In this document: piece after piece, positions 35,463 to 49,381 of the stretch
How positions within the stretch are numbered: position 1 is the first letter of the stretch
Layout of the letters: each line of letters starts with the position of its first letter
Assembly (NCBI GenBank): GCA_025642065.1
Contig: JAODUP010000056.1
Location: forward strand, 542,001-606,000
Source: Paralvinella palmiformis
Taxonomy: Eukaryota; Annelida; Polychaeta; Terebellida; Alvinellidae
Direction: 5' to 3'
DNA length: 64,000 nt
Translations under genes and position numbers: made by a program
Notes under the pieces: generated by a model
What the model was told of the DNA's origin: nothing
Seen by the model: the letters and a program-made list of their open reading frames with translations, nothing else
Databases searched by the model: none

Positions 35463-38400
35463 TTTTAGGGTGAATTGTGCCATTTTGGCAACAAATTTAA
35501 AACTTGCCGGAATGGTGGAGTTTGACAAAGTAGGGAAAATGAGATTAGCGGCCATTTGAAAACAAATCCGGTACAGCTACAATTTTCAAGATAGCCGCGA
35601 TTCCATAAGAGTTTTCTAATGAATTGCTGCAAAAATTCCGTTTTTCGTTTGTCAGCCTTCAGTAGTATTTTATAAGGAAATCTAATTTTAAAGATGACCC
35701 CTAGCTATTAACAATATTTCGATGTGTCCCATTAATTTTGTTTGTCATGGTATATTTAGAAACGATAAAGTATAGAATTCTGCACAGATGTAGGTATTAA
35801 AGATAACTGTCCACACCTTGAGGGTGACTAATCAGGTTCACAGTTCCCACCGCATTAACGCCGACTGAAACATTTGAATTCTGCTTTTATACATTTATAG
35901 TCTTCCGCGGCATCCACTCGTCAGATTATAGTCACATTTGATCAACTGCTGAATTGCCTTCGATGCTTCTGGGAACATTGTCCAAGAAAGGTTGCCACTG
36001 TCCATTAGCTGATCTGGTCCATCTCCGTTCAGCAGGAGACGGCAATGTAGGATCTGGTGTAAGGAACTATCCCCAACAATAACAGGCCTGGTACGTTTAC
36101 CGTTTTGTGTTCAACCAGGGTTCTATATGTTGGTGGTATATTTGTAATACTTTGTCCTTTCCTGGTAAATATATCTTTGTACGCTTCATTGGCAGTCGCG
36201 CGGGTACTCGTTCTGTCGTACACTCAGTGCAATAAATGCTGATGTGATTTCATCGTACACTTTCCATGTTGCCCGACAAGCGAACGAGGAGATCTGATCA
36301 CATCTTGTAAAGGCATGGAACGATGTTAGATATCGTGCCTTTGTTGGGCCCAGCCATTTCACAATAGCATGCATGTAAACATAGCGGCCATTCTTCCCAG
36401 TTCTCAATGTAATCGATAGTTCACTGATTCCCAGATGTTGGAACATGGAAATAGCTATGATCATCACACCCTTGTCTAGAGTTCTAATCACGACTGTATT
36501 GAAGCACTGCATATAACATGAAGTAACATCTCGGTATCTGTTTCTTCAGGTATACATAGTAAAAATTACGAATATCAATATCAGAGTTGTACACGACACC
36601 ATGCGTCGAGATAACTTGCTTGCCTCCAACCTTTAAACATATAAATAGGTATACGAGAAACAGGCATATTTCTGCCTTATTTTCATAAATCCTCTTATTT
36701 GGTTTCCAGCGTCTTGATTTCGCTTGCTTCTCGTCATTGATTTCAGGCTGTCATAGATAGATGTGTGTATTCATCTCAGACAATGTCAAGCCATTTGCTC
36801 ACACGACGCAGTTGTGAAGGAGACGTTTTTCCACATTCTTGAAATGTTTACAATCACCTGGTTTCGCCAAGTTCATATCAACACCACCATCAAGGAATAG
36901 AACTTCAACATGGCGTCGGTCGCCAACTCATCAGGACTCCTTACCGGTGCTTCAGAAATGGTGGCCAGATCCGACCTTTTGTCACAACGCATCTGGGCGT
37001 AGTGAGTCAAAACTGGTGGTGCCGAAAAAAGTTGTCAAGATTACAACCCCGAATCTGACAGTTTATGGGGTATTTGACCGTCCAGCAAATATTCATTCTG
37101 TCAGATAGAGGAAGAGTGGCAATTTGTTACGACATATTAGCTTGAAGAGTGACTTGTTTCTTGTCAATTTGATCATTCACAAGACTTGTAAAACTGTCCT
37201 TCAGGATCTGTTGTACTTTACGTACGACATCGACTATTCTCGCTAATCAGCTAAATTTTTAGTGTCCCGTACCAACAGATCGGAACTGTCTTCCAGGAAT
37301 TGATTACCTATTGTTTCTCAAACAGTGAATAGGGCTAAAACATGGTTTTCGAATGTGCACCGAATGCTTTTGACCTTTTTTTTGTGGTGACGAAATGTTG
37401 ATGTTTTTGCTTTGCCTTCTTCGAAAGGTCCAGCCCAGCGTCCATCCATCGAAGTAACTCAGATGTACTTTCAGTTAGCTCTGTTGCTCCACCGTCAGAT
37501 TTGTTGTTCTGTTCTAGCTCCTGATCTACTGGAATCCCAGAAAACGCTCTGCGTGATTTTTGAAGTACAAAGTTCCCAATTTAAACCTTGTTTGTTAGAG
37601 GGTATTTACTAAGTATGTAACGAAGGCGAACTGGTAACAACCAGCGTGAATAGTGATGATAATCCAAGGCACACACGAAAAAAACAAAAACAACACGGAA
37701 TTATCTTGGGTAAAGTGTCATTATACAAATGTAATGACCGTAAAAGTCAATACATTCAACTCAAAGTTCAGTCCGATTGACCAGTAGTGAAATTGAACAC
37801 TCGTATGCGATCGCTCAACTTTCTGTTCGTGAAGTATCGGTATAGGTGGTTTGTCTTTCGCTAGCATGGAATGCTGCCAAAGATACTTTCATGTCATCTT
37901 CGCTCTCCGTAGACTTGTTCTCACATACGTCATACACATGATCCAGCCGTATTTACTGCTACTGAATTGTGTTGGTCATCATTTCCGATTCATTGATAAA
38001 GGGCACGACTGACTGGGGCACTGCACGTTCTTTTTTTCTGAAGAACGACTGAAGCAATTATAAGCATCTGGTAAAGGTGATACTATCTTCTCCTTATGTT
38101 GATATCCGAGGATGTAAGACAAAAGACACAGATTCTACTATAATTCTTAAGAAGATTTTTTCCATCTGCCGATTGGCTCGACGTCATCCGCTGCATTGTT
38201 TGTCGTAGAATGTCACACAACACACATTTTCAACTATAATTCTTAACAAGATCCATGCGAAATTGCAGGCATCTTGAAAATGACAGCCATATTGGATTTT
38301 TTTTCAACTGACCTAACATCTATTCTTCCCTATTTAGTTCTACTTCGTTTCTGAAAGTTTCACGTTTGTTGCCAAAATGGCACACTGTATTTCTACGAAA
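35463..38400 (-). mobile_element. 2.9-kb DNA transposon with long TIRs and an HAFTGCDT-family gene
   Basis: The arms are about 150 bases of imperfect inverted repeat (about 35463-35620 and 38235-38400). They include an exact 20-base match, TGTGCCATTTTGGCAACAAA at 35476-35495 against the complement of 38365-38384. A second block, ATTTTCAAGAT, lies about 105 bases inward on both sides. Between them lies the broken gene described next. The exact ends, the target duplication and the superfamily are undetermined. Confidence 0.7.
35840..37600 (-). pseudogene. Broken transposon-borne gene, HA-[LF]-TGCDT family
   Basis: On the minus strand, broken by stops and frameshifts, I read in order: TSELLRWMDAGP (37470-37430 area), TIGNQFLEDSSDLLVRDTK (about 37325-37255), IVDVVRKVQQILKDS, GGVDMNLAKPGDCKHF (near 36880-36840), EETDTEMLLHVICSASIQS (about 36550-36490). 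Next come VVIRTLDKGVMIIAI, SITLRTGKNGRYVYMHAI and SFHAFTRCDQISSFACR (36512-36240). It ends with SGNLSWTMFPEASKAIQQ and LIKCDYNLTSGCRGR (about 35980-35890). From memory, this order matches a multicopy family of 'uncharacterized' proteins in cnidarians, molluscs and others, whose hallmark is HA-[LF]-TGCDT and a Cys-rich tail after LPEASKAC. Here the Cys-Asp of that motif survives as TRCDQ. The biochemical role is unknown to me. Confidence 0.7.
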
Positions 38401-39280
38401 CTGCTTGGACTACTGTATCCACCTTATAGATTACAGTTACTCTTCGGTTTTCCACCCCGTTCAGAGAAGAGCAATAATTTCTTTTTCGTCAGACCTTCCT
38501 CAGTAGAAAGTTAAAAAAATTGGCCATATCGTGTATTTATTATTAATGGAAATCATTATCCGTTCGAATGGCTGCATGACTAGCTTTGAACAACATAATT
38601 ATTTAGCCAGTTGACGCTGGAAAAATTATAGTCACGGCAATCTCCGTCCGTCTTAAATGTGTGTCACTGTGTGCGCGGCTCTCTTTAGTGTGATTCACGC
38701 ATACACAGTATACCACTTTAATGTCGGGCGTGGAAACCAAACCAGCCATAAAATATGTACGTGATACGTATCTAATTTAAAAATGGTCAAATTCTAAATG
38801 AAGACTGATCTATATTACACATCCATGTTCCGGGGCAGCTCTAAACGAGCGCTGTCAAACGACTATAACAAGACTAATAGTTTTCAGCAAATTCGCCATT
38901 TATAAATAAGTTTACAATATGACGGCCATGCATTTTCCAAATAGGACTGAAACCATGCAAGCACTTTACATGGAAAAAAAACATGTTCCCATCTGGAGAC
39001 AAACATATTATGGTCAAATGTATCACTTTGACATTTAGAATTGGAAAGAACCGATAAAGGTTTTCGCAGCTCCGTTGACCATCTTCATTTAGAGCCAGTG
39101 AGTCATTCCTGGCCAGCTATTTCATCGCCAAATGAATGTCATCCCATACAAATTTAGTACTGAACATAAAATTTTTTTTGGGGGGGGGGTCCTTGGTATT
39201 TTCACCGTTTATTAAAAAAATTCTGGAAAAGCCTAGAGATCGTTATTACAATATCGGGACGTTTAAAAACTGTGATAATT

Positions 39281-39283
39281 CAC

Positions 39284-39344
<61 letters not shown>

Positions 39345-39345
39345 C
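39281..39345. repeat. (CA)n-(TA)n compound microsatellite
   Basis: A CA run interrupted once and followed by a TA run; it creates spurious Thr-His and Ile-Tyr frames. Confidence 0.92.
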
Positions 39346-41213
39346 ATACATACACAGGGGGAGAGTGGGCGAGAGTGAGTGAGTGAGAGATACCAGACAA
39401 GAACAATGCTCAATATAAATCATTTATTCTATACTTATCCAGACAGTAATACATCTCTTGGTATACACACTGGAATGTAAATATAAGACAAGGAATGATA
39501 TATCTAATGAGACAACAAGTCGACACCAAAACAGCCAAATAACATACGGGCCCAAAATGCCGCCCAACTCTAAGAAAACTACACCTCTTGGCCGTCGCCT
39601 TCCTTACCAAATAAACCCACTCAATAAAACCATCTTAGTCGATGCCATCCCAAACACCAGTCAATTATTCATATTTCCAGATTCCGTTCCCAAAGGTTGT
39701 CTTACCAAATGAGTTGGCTTCACCGTACATTATCCGACTGCCGTAACGGTTCAGTGATCTAAACTGAAGCGCTGTCCTTTGTGAAATGTATCCCATTACG
39801 ACGATAAGCAACTGCGGACTAAGCATTGTATCAAATATAACTCATCAAGTATTCTACGTGTTCGACTACTGTATCAGGCGTCGTCGTGGAATTAGGGGAA
39901 CGTACTGGCTACAGGCGCTGCCATGACGTCGTCGTATAGATGAACTATGCTACCGTTTACCAACAGTCCAATGAATGGACAGCACAAACTATAAAGGTTT
40001 CTCTTAGTCGCTTCGACTTCAATATAAGCCATTATTGCTGAATAGTAAATTTGCTCGCGATTGTTAGAGATATCACACCCGGCAATATTAAACCTCCAAA
40101 ATGAAGCAACAAACACACGTTTCATCCAACGTTGATCTGGCTGGGGTTTTTAAATAAAGAACAGAGTACAGTATGCTTAATGAATAGGTGCTATTCGTGG
40201 TATTACTTCACAGACCTAGGGATGAAGAAAGATACCTGGTGAATGATCCATACACCGGTTACGAAGCCAAATATTTGTCGGATGAGGTTCCCACCAGAAT
40301 TCTGCAAATGTTAAGCGATTCAACTCGATTCATTTCTCGTATATCAGTACAACCACGATTTCAAAATGACGGCACACACTTTTGTTGAACCCTTTTAACA
40401 TTTCAAAACGCGTTAATATCCACGCCTCGAGCTGTACAGTCTGTAATTCCGAAAATTCGGCACCGCAATAAGCACTGCATGAATACTATATAAGCCTCCC
40501 CTAACTCACAGTCATCATAAATATTACAAATATCACAAATACAATAGTTCTATCACAAGTGTGGTAACCACTGTGAGTACAACTGTTTCAGAAACATTGC
40601 TTCATCGCATATATATATATATATATATATATAATTTGCGAGTTTTTATAGTTGTTTTACGTTATATGTTGCGGTGTGAGAATTCTACATACGTACGTAC
40701 ATACACACAGAGGTTCATTTACGCTTATAATATACACGATGAAATATCACAGCAAGTTTACCAAATAGACTCAGTACAGCTATGAACTGTACCAAGAGTT
40801 ACATAAAACAGTTAACTAACAAACAGACAATCGAGTTAAATTGATAAACTACATGTAAAATAATTGAATTTTATGCATCGGTTACAATGCTGAATATGAT
40901 AGATGAATACCCAAGTTGTATCAATGCATTACATTTTATAATCGCTCATAGAACCAACTGAAAGCACCAGGATCTGTTTTTAGGTAATACATATAGATAA
41001 CCGAGATAGTGATGCATGGTAGATGATCAACATTTTAATGTAGTTAATTAATTACAGTTGTGGGTTCATTGATTATGCTAGTTCTGGTGAAATACTCGAC
41101 AGATGAGATGAACTGAAGTTATCAATAACAGCATGAAGGTCTATGTACTAACCTTTTTAACACAATGTTATATCTAAATTACAGCTACCCAATTTGTGTG
41201 CACAATTGTGTGC

Positions 41214-41251
<38 letters not shown>

Positions 41252-43895
41252 ATGTGCGTGCGGACTAACACACACACACACACACAGAAAGAAACATTAC
41301 AGTAATATACCCACGGTAGACATACCAACAACAAGACAATATATAAATACGGAGGTAAACTTCGCATATAGCTAATCTCATATATAGAGGGAGTATTGTT
41401 ACAGCGAAGAGCAGCCACAGAGTTGCATTTCTTTAAGAAAGAAACAAATAAACAAACAATTCACTCTGATCGTAGAAAGCAGTTTGATTTGCATAGCCTG
41501 TTAATGTAGGTAGATAGACCAAAAAAAATGAGACGATCCACTGTGAAGGATCCTCCCAGCTGTGGTGGGTCGTGACAACATTATAACAGACTGGTGCATA
41601 TCAGAGAAAGGTGCATTACGTCGCACAAACACATATACAAACGCACACCGATCAGCGGGGATTGCATTTCGGAGCCACGGGGGCTAGTTAGCGGAATTAG
41701 CAACGAGTCGTCGAGTCAGAGTTGCTCAGGTACCATGGCCAGTGTTAGAATCTGTAGTGAGAATAAAGGGAACAAGGTGTTATTTATGAGATTAAGACGC
41801 ACAAGTAGGAAAGCAAGCAAGGTTAATAAGTTCCTGTGCATTTGTGCATTCATGCATAAAAGATCCATGTGCACTTAGGTGTTTTCAGTCACTATCTCTT
41901 TCCGTCTCATTCAGCGATTTAATCAGCTGAACCAGTAGTCCAAATATTTGTTTCTTTATCCAAATGTCTGTCTCCTCGCGTAATCTTTCTCGTACGCTAG
42001 GTTAATATTTGTTCACTGTCAGTATATCTTCTGTGACTTGCACAGCAGAAGCTATTTTAGTAAAGCTCATATTTTCGGTTACTTACTATATTTGTAAGAA
42101 AAGATGCACATGCACAATTAATAAAGAGGGGAAAGTTATTATCCTAATTATACTATAACAGACATTAACCAATAAGGATTATGAAGCAAATTTCAGTGGA
42201 AGATAGTAAACGAATTCAAAAAGACATTTATTCCGATCTCACACCATTTTGCAATGGCGTCCACATCAAGTTTCTATTTAATTAGTACATGTTGCTACAT
42301 AATCAAATAGATTGTTGTACATTAGTTGGATTTTGCTTTAAGATGAATAAACAATATATTCATGGTTTTGCTTAGTACATAAGCCCGCTATTACACTCCA
42401 CGAAACACATTAGATAACATATTTACTAAAGAAACAACTTTCAAGCGAGCATAAGAGAGATGGCCAGGAATTATTTTCGCTGCTGTTTTGAAAATGCAAC
42501 TTTAGTTAGATTCCAGAGTTACAAATTGGAACACACTTGATTTGTAACTTACTGGTAGTTGGATTACGTGAAAGAAGATGTAAATTTGAGTAATACATCA
42601 GATCATTTAACACTGAGGTAAAATGGACAATAAATAAAATTAATTATGCTGCATTGTTAATGACTCAGCTATATGACAAGCAAAATCTCCTTAGTACAGC
42701 TAATTACATGACTGAGCCAACCTTGGTGAAGACACTAAAAACATGCATCTATAATCTAATCTAAAAATTCCAAGCACCACATCAAAAATATGCTGAGATT
42801 ATTTGAGAAATTGGAGAGCCTTTTCTACAGGAGATATATAGCAAAAAGGTGAGCATAAAAGACTATGTGCAATATTTATAAATTAAACGATACATACTAC
42901 TGAAGTAGGTACAATGTATGAATGATTTATTAGATGCTAACTCACCTTGTGAATAAAGTGTGGAGTGGCTGACATACAAGGAAAGTACAGAAACAACAAT
43001 CACATGTGATGAAATTACAATTTACGCTCATCATGTAGCTCATGATTATTTTACATATACAAAACACTGCTAATACACCCATCAGTCTACATTTAACTAC
43101 TACAGCATTAACTATGAGGATATTACAGGTAACACTCACTACATTAGTTGTGAGCAAGACACAGGTAAAACTGATCACATTCACTGTGAATATTGTAAAA
43201 AATACAATTACTAAAGTAACAGCAAATGATGAATAGAATGGTTCAACTTGGGAAAAATACCCACAGCACTCACCCACAGAGTTAATATTATGCAAATTAA
43301 AGGCAAAAATTAGTTGATAAAATTTTACATTTCAATGAAAGATAACTGGCTATTGTTCTGCTAATATTACCACACCAACTTATGGTTTGCTGAATACACA
43401 GACGTATGGAAAAATATGACATCATCATAAAATATATAAATTATCTCTGAAGAACAGTTAAAAAAGATACATTTTCTTTTTTTCCAATAAGGCTTCTTTC
43501 TTTAAATAGGGTAAAGCATCACTAGGGACAAGTCAGAAAATAAACTCGAAACTCTAGCACTAAACCACAGGATCCAATGATTCACAAACAACTTATCTGT
43601 AAAACTACAAAAACATCTAAATAACAAAACTCAAGCACAAAGTCCTAAATATAGACAACACATACACCACCACAACACAAACAACTAACGTCTACCACTA
43701 GATGACGCATAAGCATTCAGTAAATAAATAAAAATTAACCACATCTCTACTAACATATCTGAAGCACACTTTCATTATAATATGCCCGAACAGACTTCCA
43801 AACATATTCCAAAATCTGGTGATGGTTTGTTTAGCACATATCACATGATGACATCAAAACTATAAATAGCAAAGGTTTGAAACAAACAAAAAACT

Positions 43896-43901
43896 TTTAT
43901 T
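43896..43901 (-). terminator. Possible polyadenylation signal of PLC-beta
   Basis: AATAAA on the minus strand, 35 bases after the stop. It implies a very short 3' UTR, so a more distal signal could be used instead. Confidence 0.3.
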
Positions 43902-43935
43902 TAGTACATATCATAATCAAATTTCATGCATTCCA

Positions 43936-44133
43936 CTATAGTCGGGTGTCAAAAGACGTGTCATTTATAAAATCAGTTTTCAGACCTGAAGTGCTTTCTG
44001 TTTCGATGTTTGTCACTGTATTCAACATTGGATTACTAGATGAATGACTGGATGCTGCTAGTAATTTAGAATGATAGTTTTCCTCCATTTTTGTACATCT
44101 CTCCTGGAATTCTTCTTGTAGCATTTTCTCCAC
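43936..44133 (-). CDS. PLCB1: PLC-beta last exon: coiled-coil end and PDZ ligand
   Basis: It begins [20 protein letters not shown], then a Ser/Thr-rich tail ending DTRL and a stop. The last four residues fit the class I PDZ ligand X-[ST]-X-Leu (PLCB3 ends NTQL, PLCB1a DTPL). Confidence 0.93.
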   Translation of the reverse strand: MEKMLQEEFQERCTKMEENYHSKLLAASSHSSSNPMLNTVTNIETESTSGLKTDFINDTSFDTRL

Positions 44134-47100
44134 CTGGTGAAAATAAGAGGTATAACACTTTTCAGAGGCCAAGAACAGTTGACATCATTCTTACTACTGA
44201 TTTTTATAAAATTTTGCCTATTTCAGAATGATGATGTTCAATACAAAAAAATCAAACTGATTTGAGTAATCTCCCCCCCCCCTCCCCCTAAACACAGAGT
44301 CGAGTTCTTCACCTTAGATCTTTCATCTTTGATCTCTTGATCCAAACTATTGTAGATCAGTTCAACATCAGCCTTTCTTTTCTCCAATATATCTCTCAGC
44401 TAGAAATTAAATAATATGTTATCAATATTAATAAAAGAGCACTTAAAAGATAATTAGTGAAATTTACCAGTACATATTTAAATAAAATAATCTGACTTAT
44501 TGAACAATGTTATGTACACTGACAATGTTATTATATTTGTTATGAATATAGCTGAATTTATTCAAAAAATCTAAAAAAAATACAGTATTTGACATATTTA
44601 GTGCACAGTTCCATCAGAAAATTGTGAACAAGCTTCTTAACATTCTACTAAGTTTAACGCATTAAGCCCACAGTGTGTTCAGAAAATTGAGAACAAAGTT
44701 TTCATTGCCTAAGTGCATACATTTTTTTGTACAGCTGAGCTAATTAATAACCATTCACTTGTCAAAAAATACCACAAGCCATTCATATTTATGGTCTTGA
44801 AATCTTCTCTCCTAGAATATTGATGACTTAATACTCTTGAATTGGTTCAAATACAAATCTTCTAACTTATCACAGCTTTTCAACATTCCAAAGAGAACAA
44901 CTCGATTTGTCATTGTAACCAATTTTCTGGCATTATATAAAGACCCAACAATTTAAACAATAATCTGTGTGATTTTTCAAGAATAAAGGTGAGAAGACAG
45001 TTCACATCCCATCTTTCCATACTGCTCCCCCTGTGAGTGGTGGGGGAGGAGATTTCTCAACCACTCAACATAGAGGCTGTGCCGAATAAATGACAGCCTG
45101 GGGTTTCTCCCCGAACTACAAAACACACCCCACTTTAATTAGAAGTGGGGTAGGCACTTATTAGGGCATGTGCACTAAATACATTGAATATGGTAATTAC
45201 AATATTGCTTAGGTGATTATTTAAATACATTATAATTTAATAGTAACATGGCATAATGAACTAGTGTAGCTGTTACTGTATTTGTTTTTATAAGTATATT
45301 TGATTTGTGTTGTAAAAAAACAACTGGCTGAAAAGTTAGATTTTTTTTTAATGACATCATGCTTAGTGTACACCATTCAGAATGACTAAATATTTACTGA
45401 AGACCAAACTTGAGTCTAAGCTAAGTTTAGGTTAACAAAACACTCCATCAATTACTGACTGAAATTTCAGAAGTGTAGCCTCTACATGTAATATGTCAAT
45501 AACTTCCAATTAAGAAATTGTTAGGCATTCAGTTAATATAAAATAAATAACACATCATGCAATATATTATTATAATACTCACTTTTTGTCGTTCTTGTAC
45601 TGCAAGGTTAATTAGCTTTTGATTTGCTTCACGTTTTACTCTGGAATAATAAATTGCAAATTATATCAGTTTGAATTGATAACTGGATAAACATCGCACT
45701 GGATTTATTATTTTTGGGGCAAACTGCTGAGAAATATTTGGCAAATGATCTTCTAGTGCCAATGATGATTCTGATGATGAATATTCAGCAATTTCTAAGT
45801 AAAGCAAGCATGTGCGCAAGCTAATTACAAAAAGAAAACACAATCACAAACATGTAGTAAAAGTACATGTATATCTACAGAATGTTGTGTGTTGCTGTGA
45901 CAGAACATTTCAGCAGCAGCAGACCAATATTTTCACATGTAATTTTGTCATTATTTGCCCCTAAAATAAGTTGGGCTACAGTATTTGAAAACATATAGAT
46001 GCTGTACTGTCTAAGTCACAAATGTCTATCGTCATTATAACAACAACAACAACAACAACAAAAAGGATTAAACTAGTGTCAGATCATTGACAATAGACGT
46101 TTTTTTAGATACCTGGCAAGTTCATTTTTTTCTTTATGTTTCTTGGCCAAATTCTTCATTTCTTCTCTTGTCTGAAGTTCAAGTTTCTTCTTCAACTCAT
46201 TGACCTCTTTATTGTGTATGTCATCAAGGCGATGCAACTGTTGTGATCTAGATGAAGCGTGTAACTGTTGCAGGGTGCCATACAAAAGTGGGACATAGCG
46301 TAATTTTACATCCAGTTCTTGTTGATATTGTTCACGACACAACATTATCATTGTGTTTGTATGGCTCTGTCTTAATTCCATCAGCTGAAGAAAATAAAAC
46401 CCATAAAAACAATTAGGGTTAGGCAAGTATTAATTAAATTACAATTGCCTTATTCAACTAAATTATCTTAACTGGACATTTCAATTACACTGTAAAATTA
46501 CATTTTGAAAACAAAGGAATTGTCATAACCACAAACCAATTAACTAGATCTGATTTCTTGTGTTTCAAAATAACATGAACAAAGATAATTATAGTTAGCA
46601 AAGATAATTATAGTTATATTGTAATTAGACAATTATGAAAGTTCTCTAATGTTTTGAATTTAAGATTAGTTTAATTAGTTAATTGAACCGAAATATATAT
46701 GAGAAAGACAAATTTAGTAAGAAATCACCAACACAGAACCTTTACTTCCTGCTCAGAAACAAGGGATGCTATCTGCTGTTCACTTTTGTTAGTTACTTCA
46801 TCTGTTGATCCACCACGACGCGACACTTTGCGGACTGACTTCCGACACTCCTTCTGAGCACTAGATTTACTCTTCACATAGGACACGAGCAATTTCTCCT
46901 CTTGATGATCATGTGCCTCTTGCTGATTCATACGAATCTGAAACCAAAAGACAAACAAAAAATCTGGATTTTCCAATTTGTCAGACAGCTTGTCAGATTC
47001 TAATGTCAGTCAGTGGACTATATTGATTGATTGATTATGTGCCATGGTCACTTTTGTGCACATGGTAGGCTAAATGGGCAGAGTGACTTCCAAAGGTAAT

Positions 47101-47797
47101 GAAGCGAAGTCAAAGATGAAACAGCCTTCAGATATGCCCACACCAAGATTATAAATCAAGTGGTAGTGATCTGTAATTCAATGTGCTAGCAGTTAGATCA
47201 AAGAGGTGCCCCTGAGTGGACTAGAATAAATGTGTAACATACAATCTGTACTGTTTCTTAAAATACACTATGATTTGTAAAGTGTTACCCCGTAACATAA
47301 CATGGATCATGGTGAAAATGATGTATGAAAACTTTTATTTTGGTGACACATTTTAGAGCCCAATCATTAACCTTTTCTTTAAGTGTTCTTGAATATTCAT
47401 TACAAGTACAAAAGGATTAAGTTGTTTAAGAGGTTCAAATGGAATCTATATAAAATATTTGTTAGTTTTATATAATATATAAAAGTATGGAAGAAGCCAC
47501 ACTTTCACACATCAAATTCACCTTTAAGTCATCACAATAAATGTTTGCCCGTCAATCAATGTTTAACTACAGTGATATCTAGTTTTGATTTGATTCTAGT
47601 TTGGGAAATTTGATGATTTTATGCAAAATAAGATCACTGATAAACATTTTCCCATGATTTCATCTTTAGATATTATTGGAGAGAAAGTCATGAGCATGAA
47701 GTCTACAACATTTCTCGAGGAGCAAACATTCCTTATTTGTCACTGAAACAGCATGGGAAAAGAGCCAAAATATTTTAGACTGAAGCATTAGGGATAA

Positions 47798-47834
<37 letters not shown>

Positions 47835-47885
47835 ATGGAATTAAATCAAGTTCAGACTCATGAGCATGGCTTTGTTATAACTGAG

Positions 47886-47939
<54 letters not shown>

Positions 47940-48710
47940 TTTTACTGTATTTACAATTACCTTGTCATGTTTCTTGCACAACAATTCAAGTTCTTTGTCT
48001 CTTTTAGCTGCCAGCTTAAGGTATTGCTTATGTTGCTTTAGTGTGTCAATGTTCACTGTCAGCAACAAATCAGGATCTGAAAGATATCAATAAGTAAATG
48101 AGATGTGATATTTTAAAAGGAAAATACTTAATTGGTGTGAGAGCAGAATTTTATAACACACACACATGCACTCACACACATGCATGCACACATGCACATA
48201 CACACACAATTAATTAACAAAATTTATGTTATTACAGGTTGTTTCTCAGAGATCTTTAGGCACTGACTGTGTACATTTCTTTTGTGGGGCCCGCACATAC
48301 ACATCTATTTTAGTAATTGTTCCAGTTCTTAGGCTCCTAACATCTCCCTGTGCCCCGTGTACTATACCTAATGTCAACCAGTGATAACCTTGCCCAGATA
48401 AACGTGCAGTGTATTATGGACTAACTGGTACTAGCTTCAGACTACTGTTTAGATGCTGACTGTGCTGATGCTATAATCATGGCACATCCATACTTACCTT
48501 TGAGCTGTGTGGTTTGTAGGAGATCTATTTTAGGTACTGGTAGTTTGACTGCACCATTTTCTGGGCCTACATTAGCCATGGGATAATTAACAGCATGCAA
48601 AGGACTGCTCGGAACACTGGAAGATTTGGTGCCTAATGGAACACAACAGTGCATAACACAGTACGTAACAACAGTACACCAAGTACAAACTAGACTATTA
48701 TATGATGCAC

Positions 48711-48746
<36 letters not shown>

Positions 48747-49329
48747 AGGGATGCTCATTGCATACAGTGGGAATGCGAACACATGTCTAGGCCTCTGTGT
48801 GAAATCTGTGAAGCTGCTGACATGACAAATCATTTCAACATAATTTAACAAGTTATCTAGTTGCAATGACTGCTAACCAGATTCAACTGTAAACTGATTG
48901 TTTGTAACAAAACAATTCAACAACACTTAGGGACCAGTGCTACAGTTATAAGCTCATTTATATACACATCACTTTTAGAAGAAACAGACAATTTTTCTAA
49001 GAATGAATCAGTCAAAATTAGTGAAGGAGACCACATTAAGCATTTCCCACAAGATGATATTAGCTAGAATTGCAGAAAGTCTTGCTAGAATTATGACAAA
49101 TGACAGTCTTGGAACCATCCAATATGATTCATGCTAGATAACACAGGAATTACTGGGTTATACTAACTTAGCAAAAGCCCTTCATAATGCAGATATCATA
49201 TTTGAGTTTGAGAAGTTTCTCCTGGGATATTTATTGAAGCAAACCACTCCAACAGATGACATGCACTACAAAAAAAATCCCCAAAAACAAGCACAGCACC
49301 ACACACTTAGTACTGCGATTGTACTACAG

Positions 49330-49381
<52 letters not shown>

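Larger units (their letters stand above)
38401..43930. other. Intergenic stretch between the transposon and the PLC-beta 3' end
   Basis: No gene recognised on either strand. Short frames (39458-39712, 39892-40125, 40188-40388, 41594-41878) show no familiar motif. (AT)n runs are at 40609-40633 and 41217-41248. A diffuse repetition of ACAGGTAA-type motifs at 43080-43220 gives an apparently hydrophobic Val/Cys-rich frame on the minus strand. Confidence 0.4.

Noticed and set aside
41594..41878. 94-codon plus-strand frame
   Set aside because: No recognisable domain, no neighbouring exons with compatible phases.
42942..43295. 117-codon minus-strand frame resembling a membrane protein
   Set aside because: The hydrophobic Val/Cys/Ile composition comes from a diffuse repeated motif in AT-rich DNA; there is no start context, splice logic or family match.
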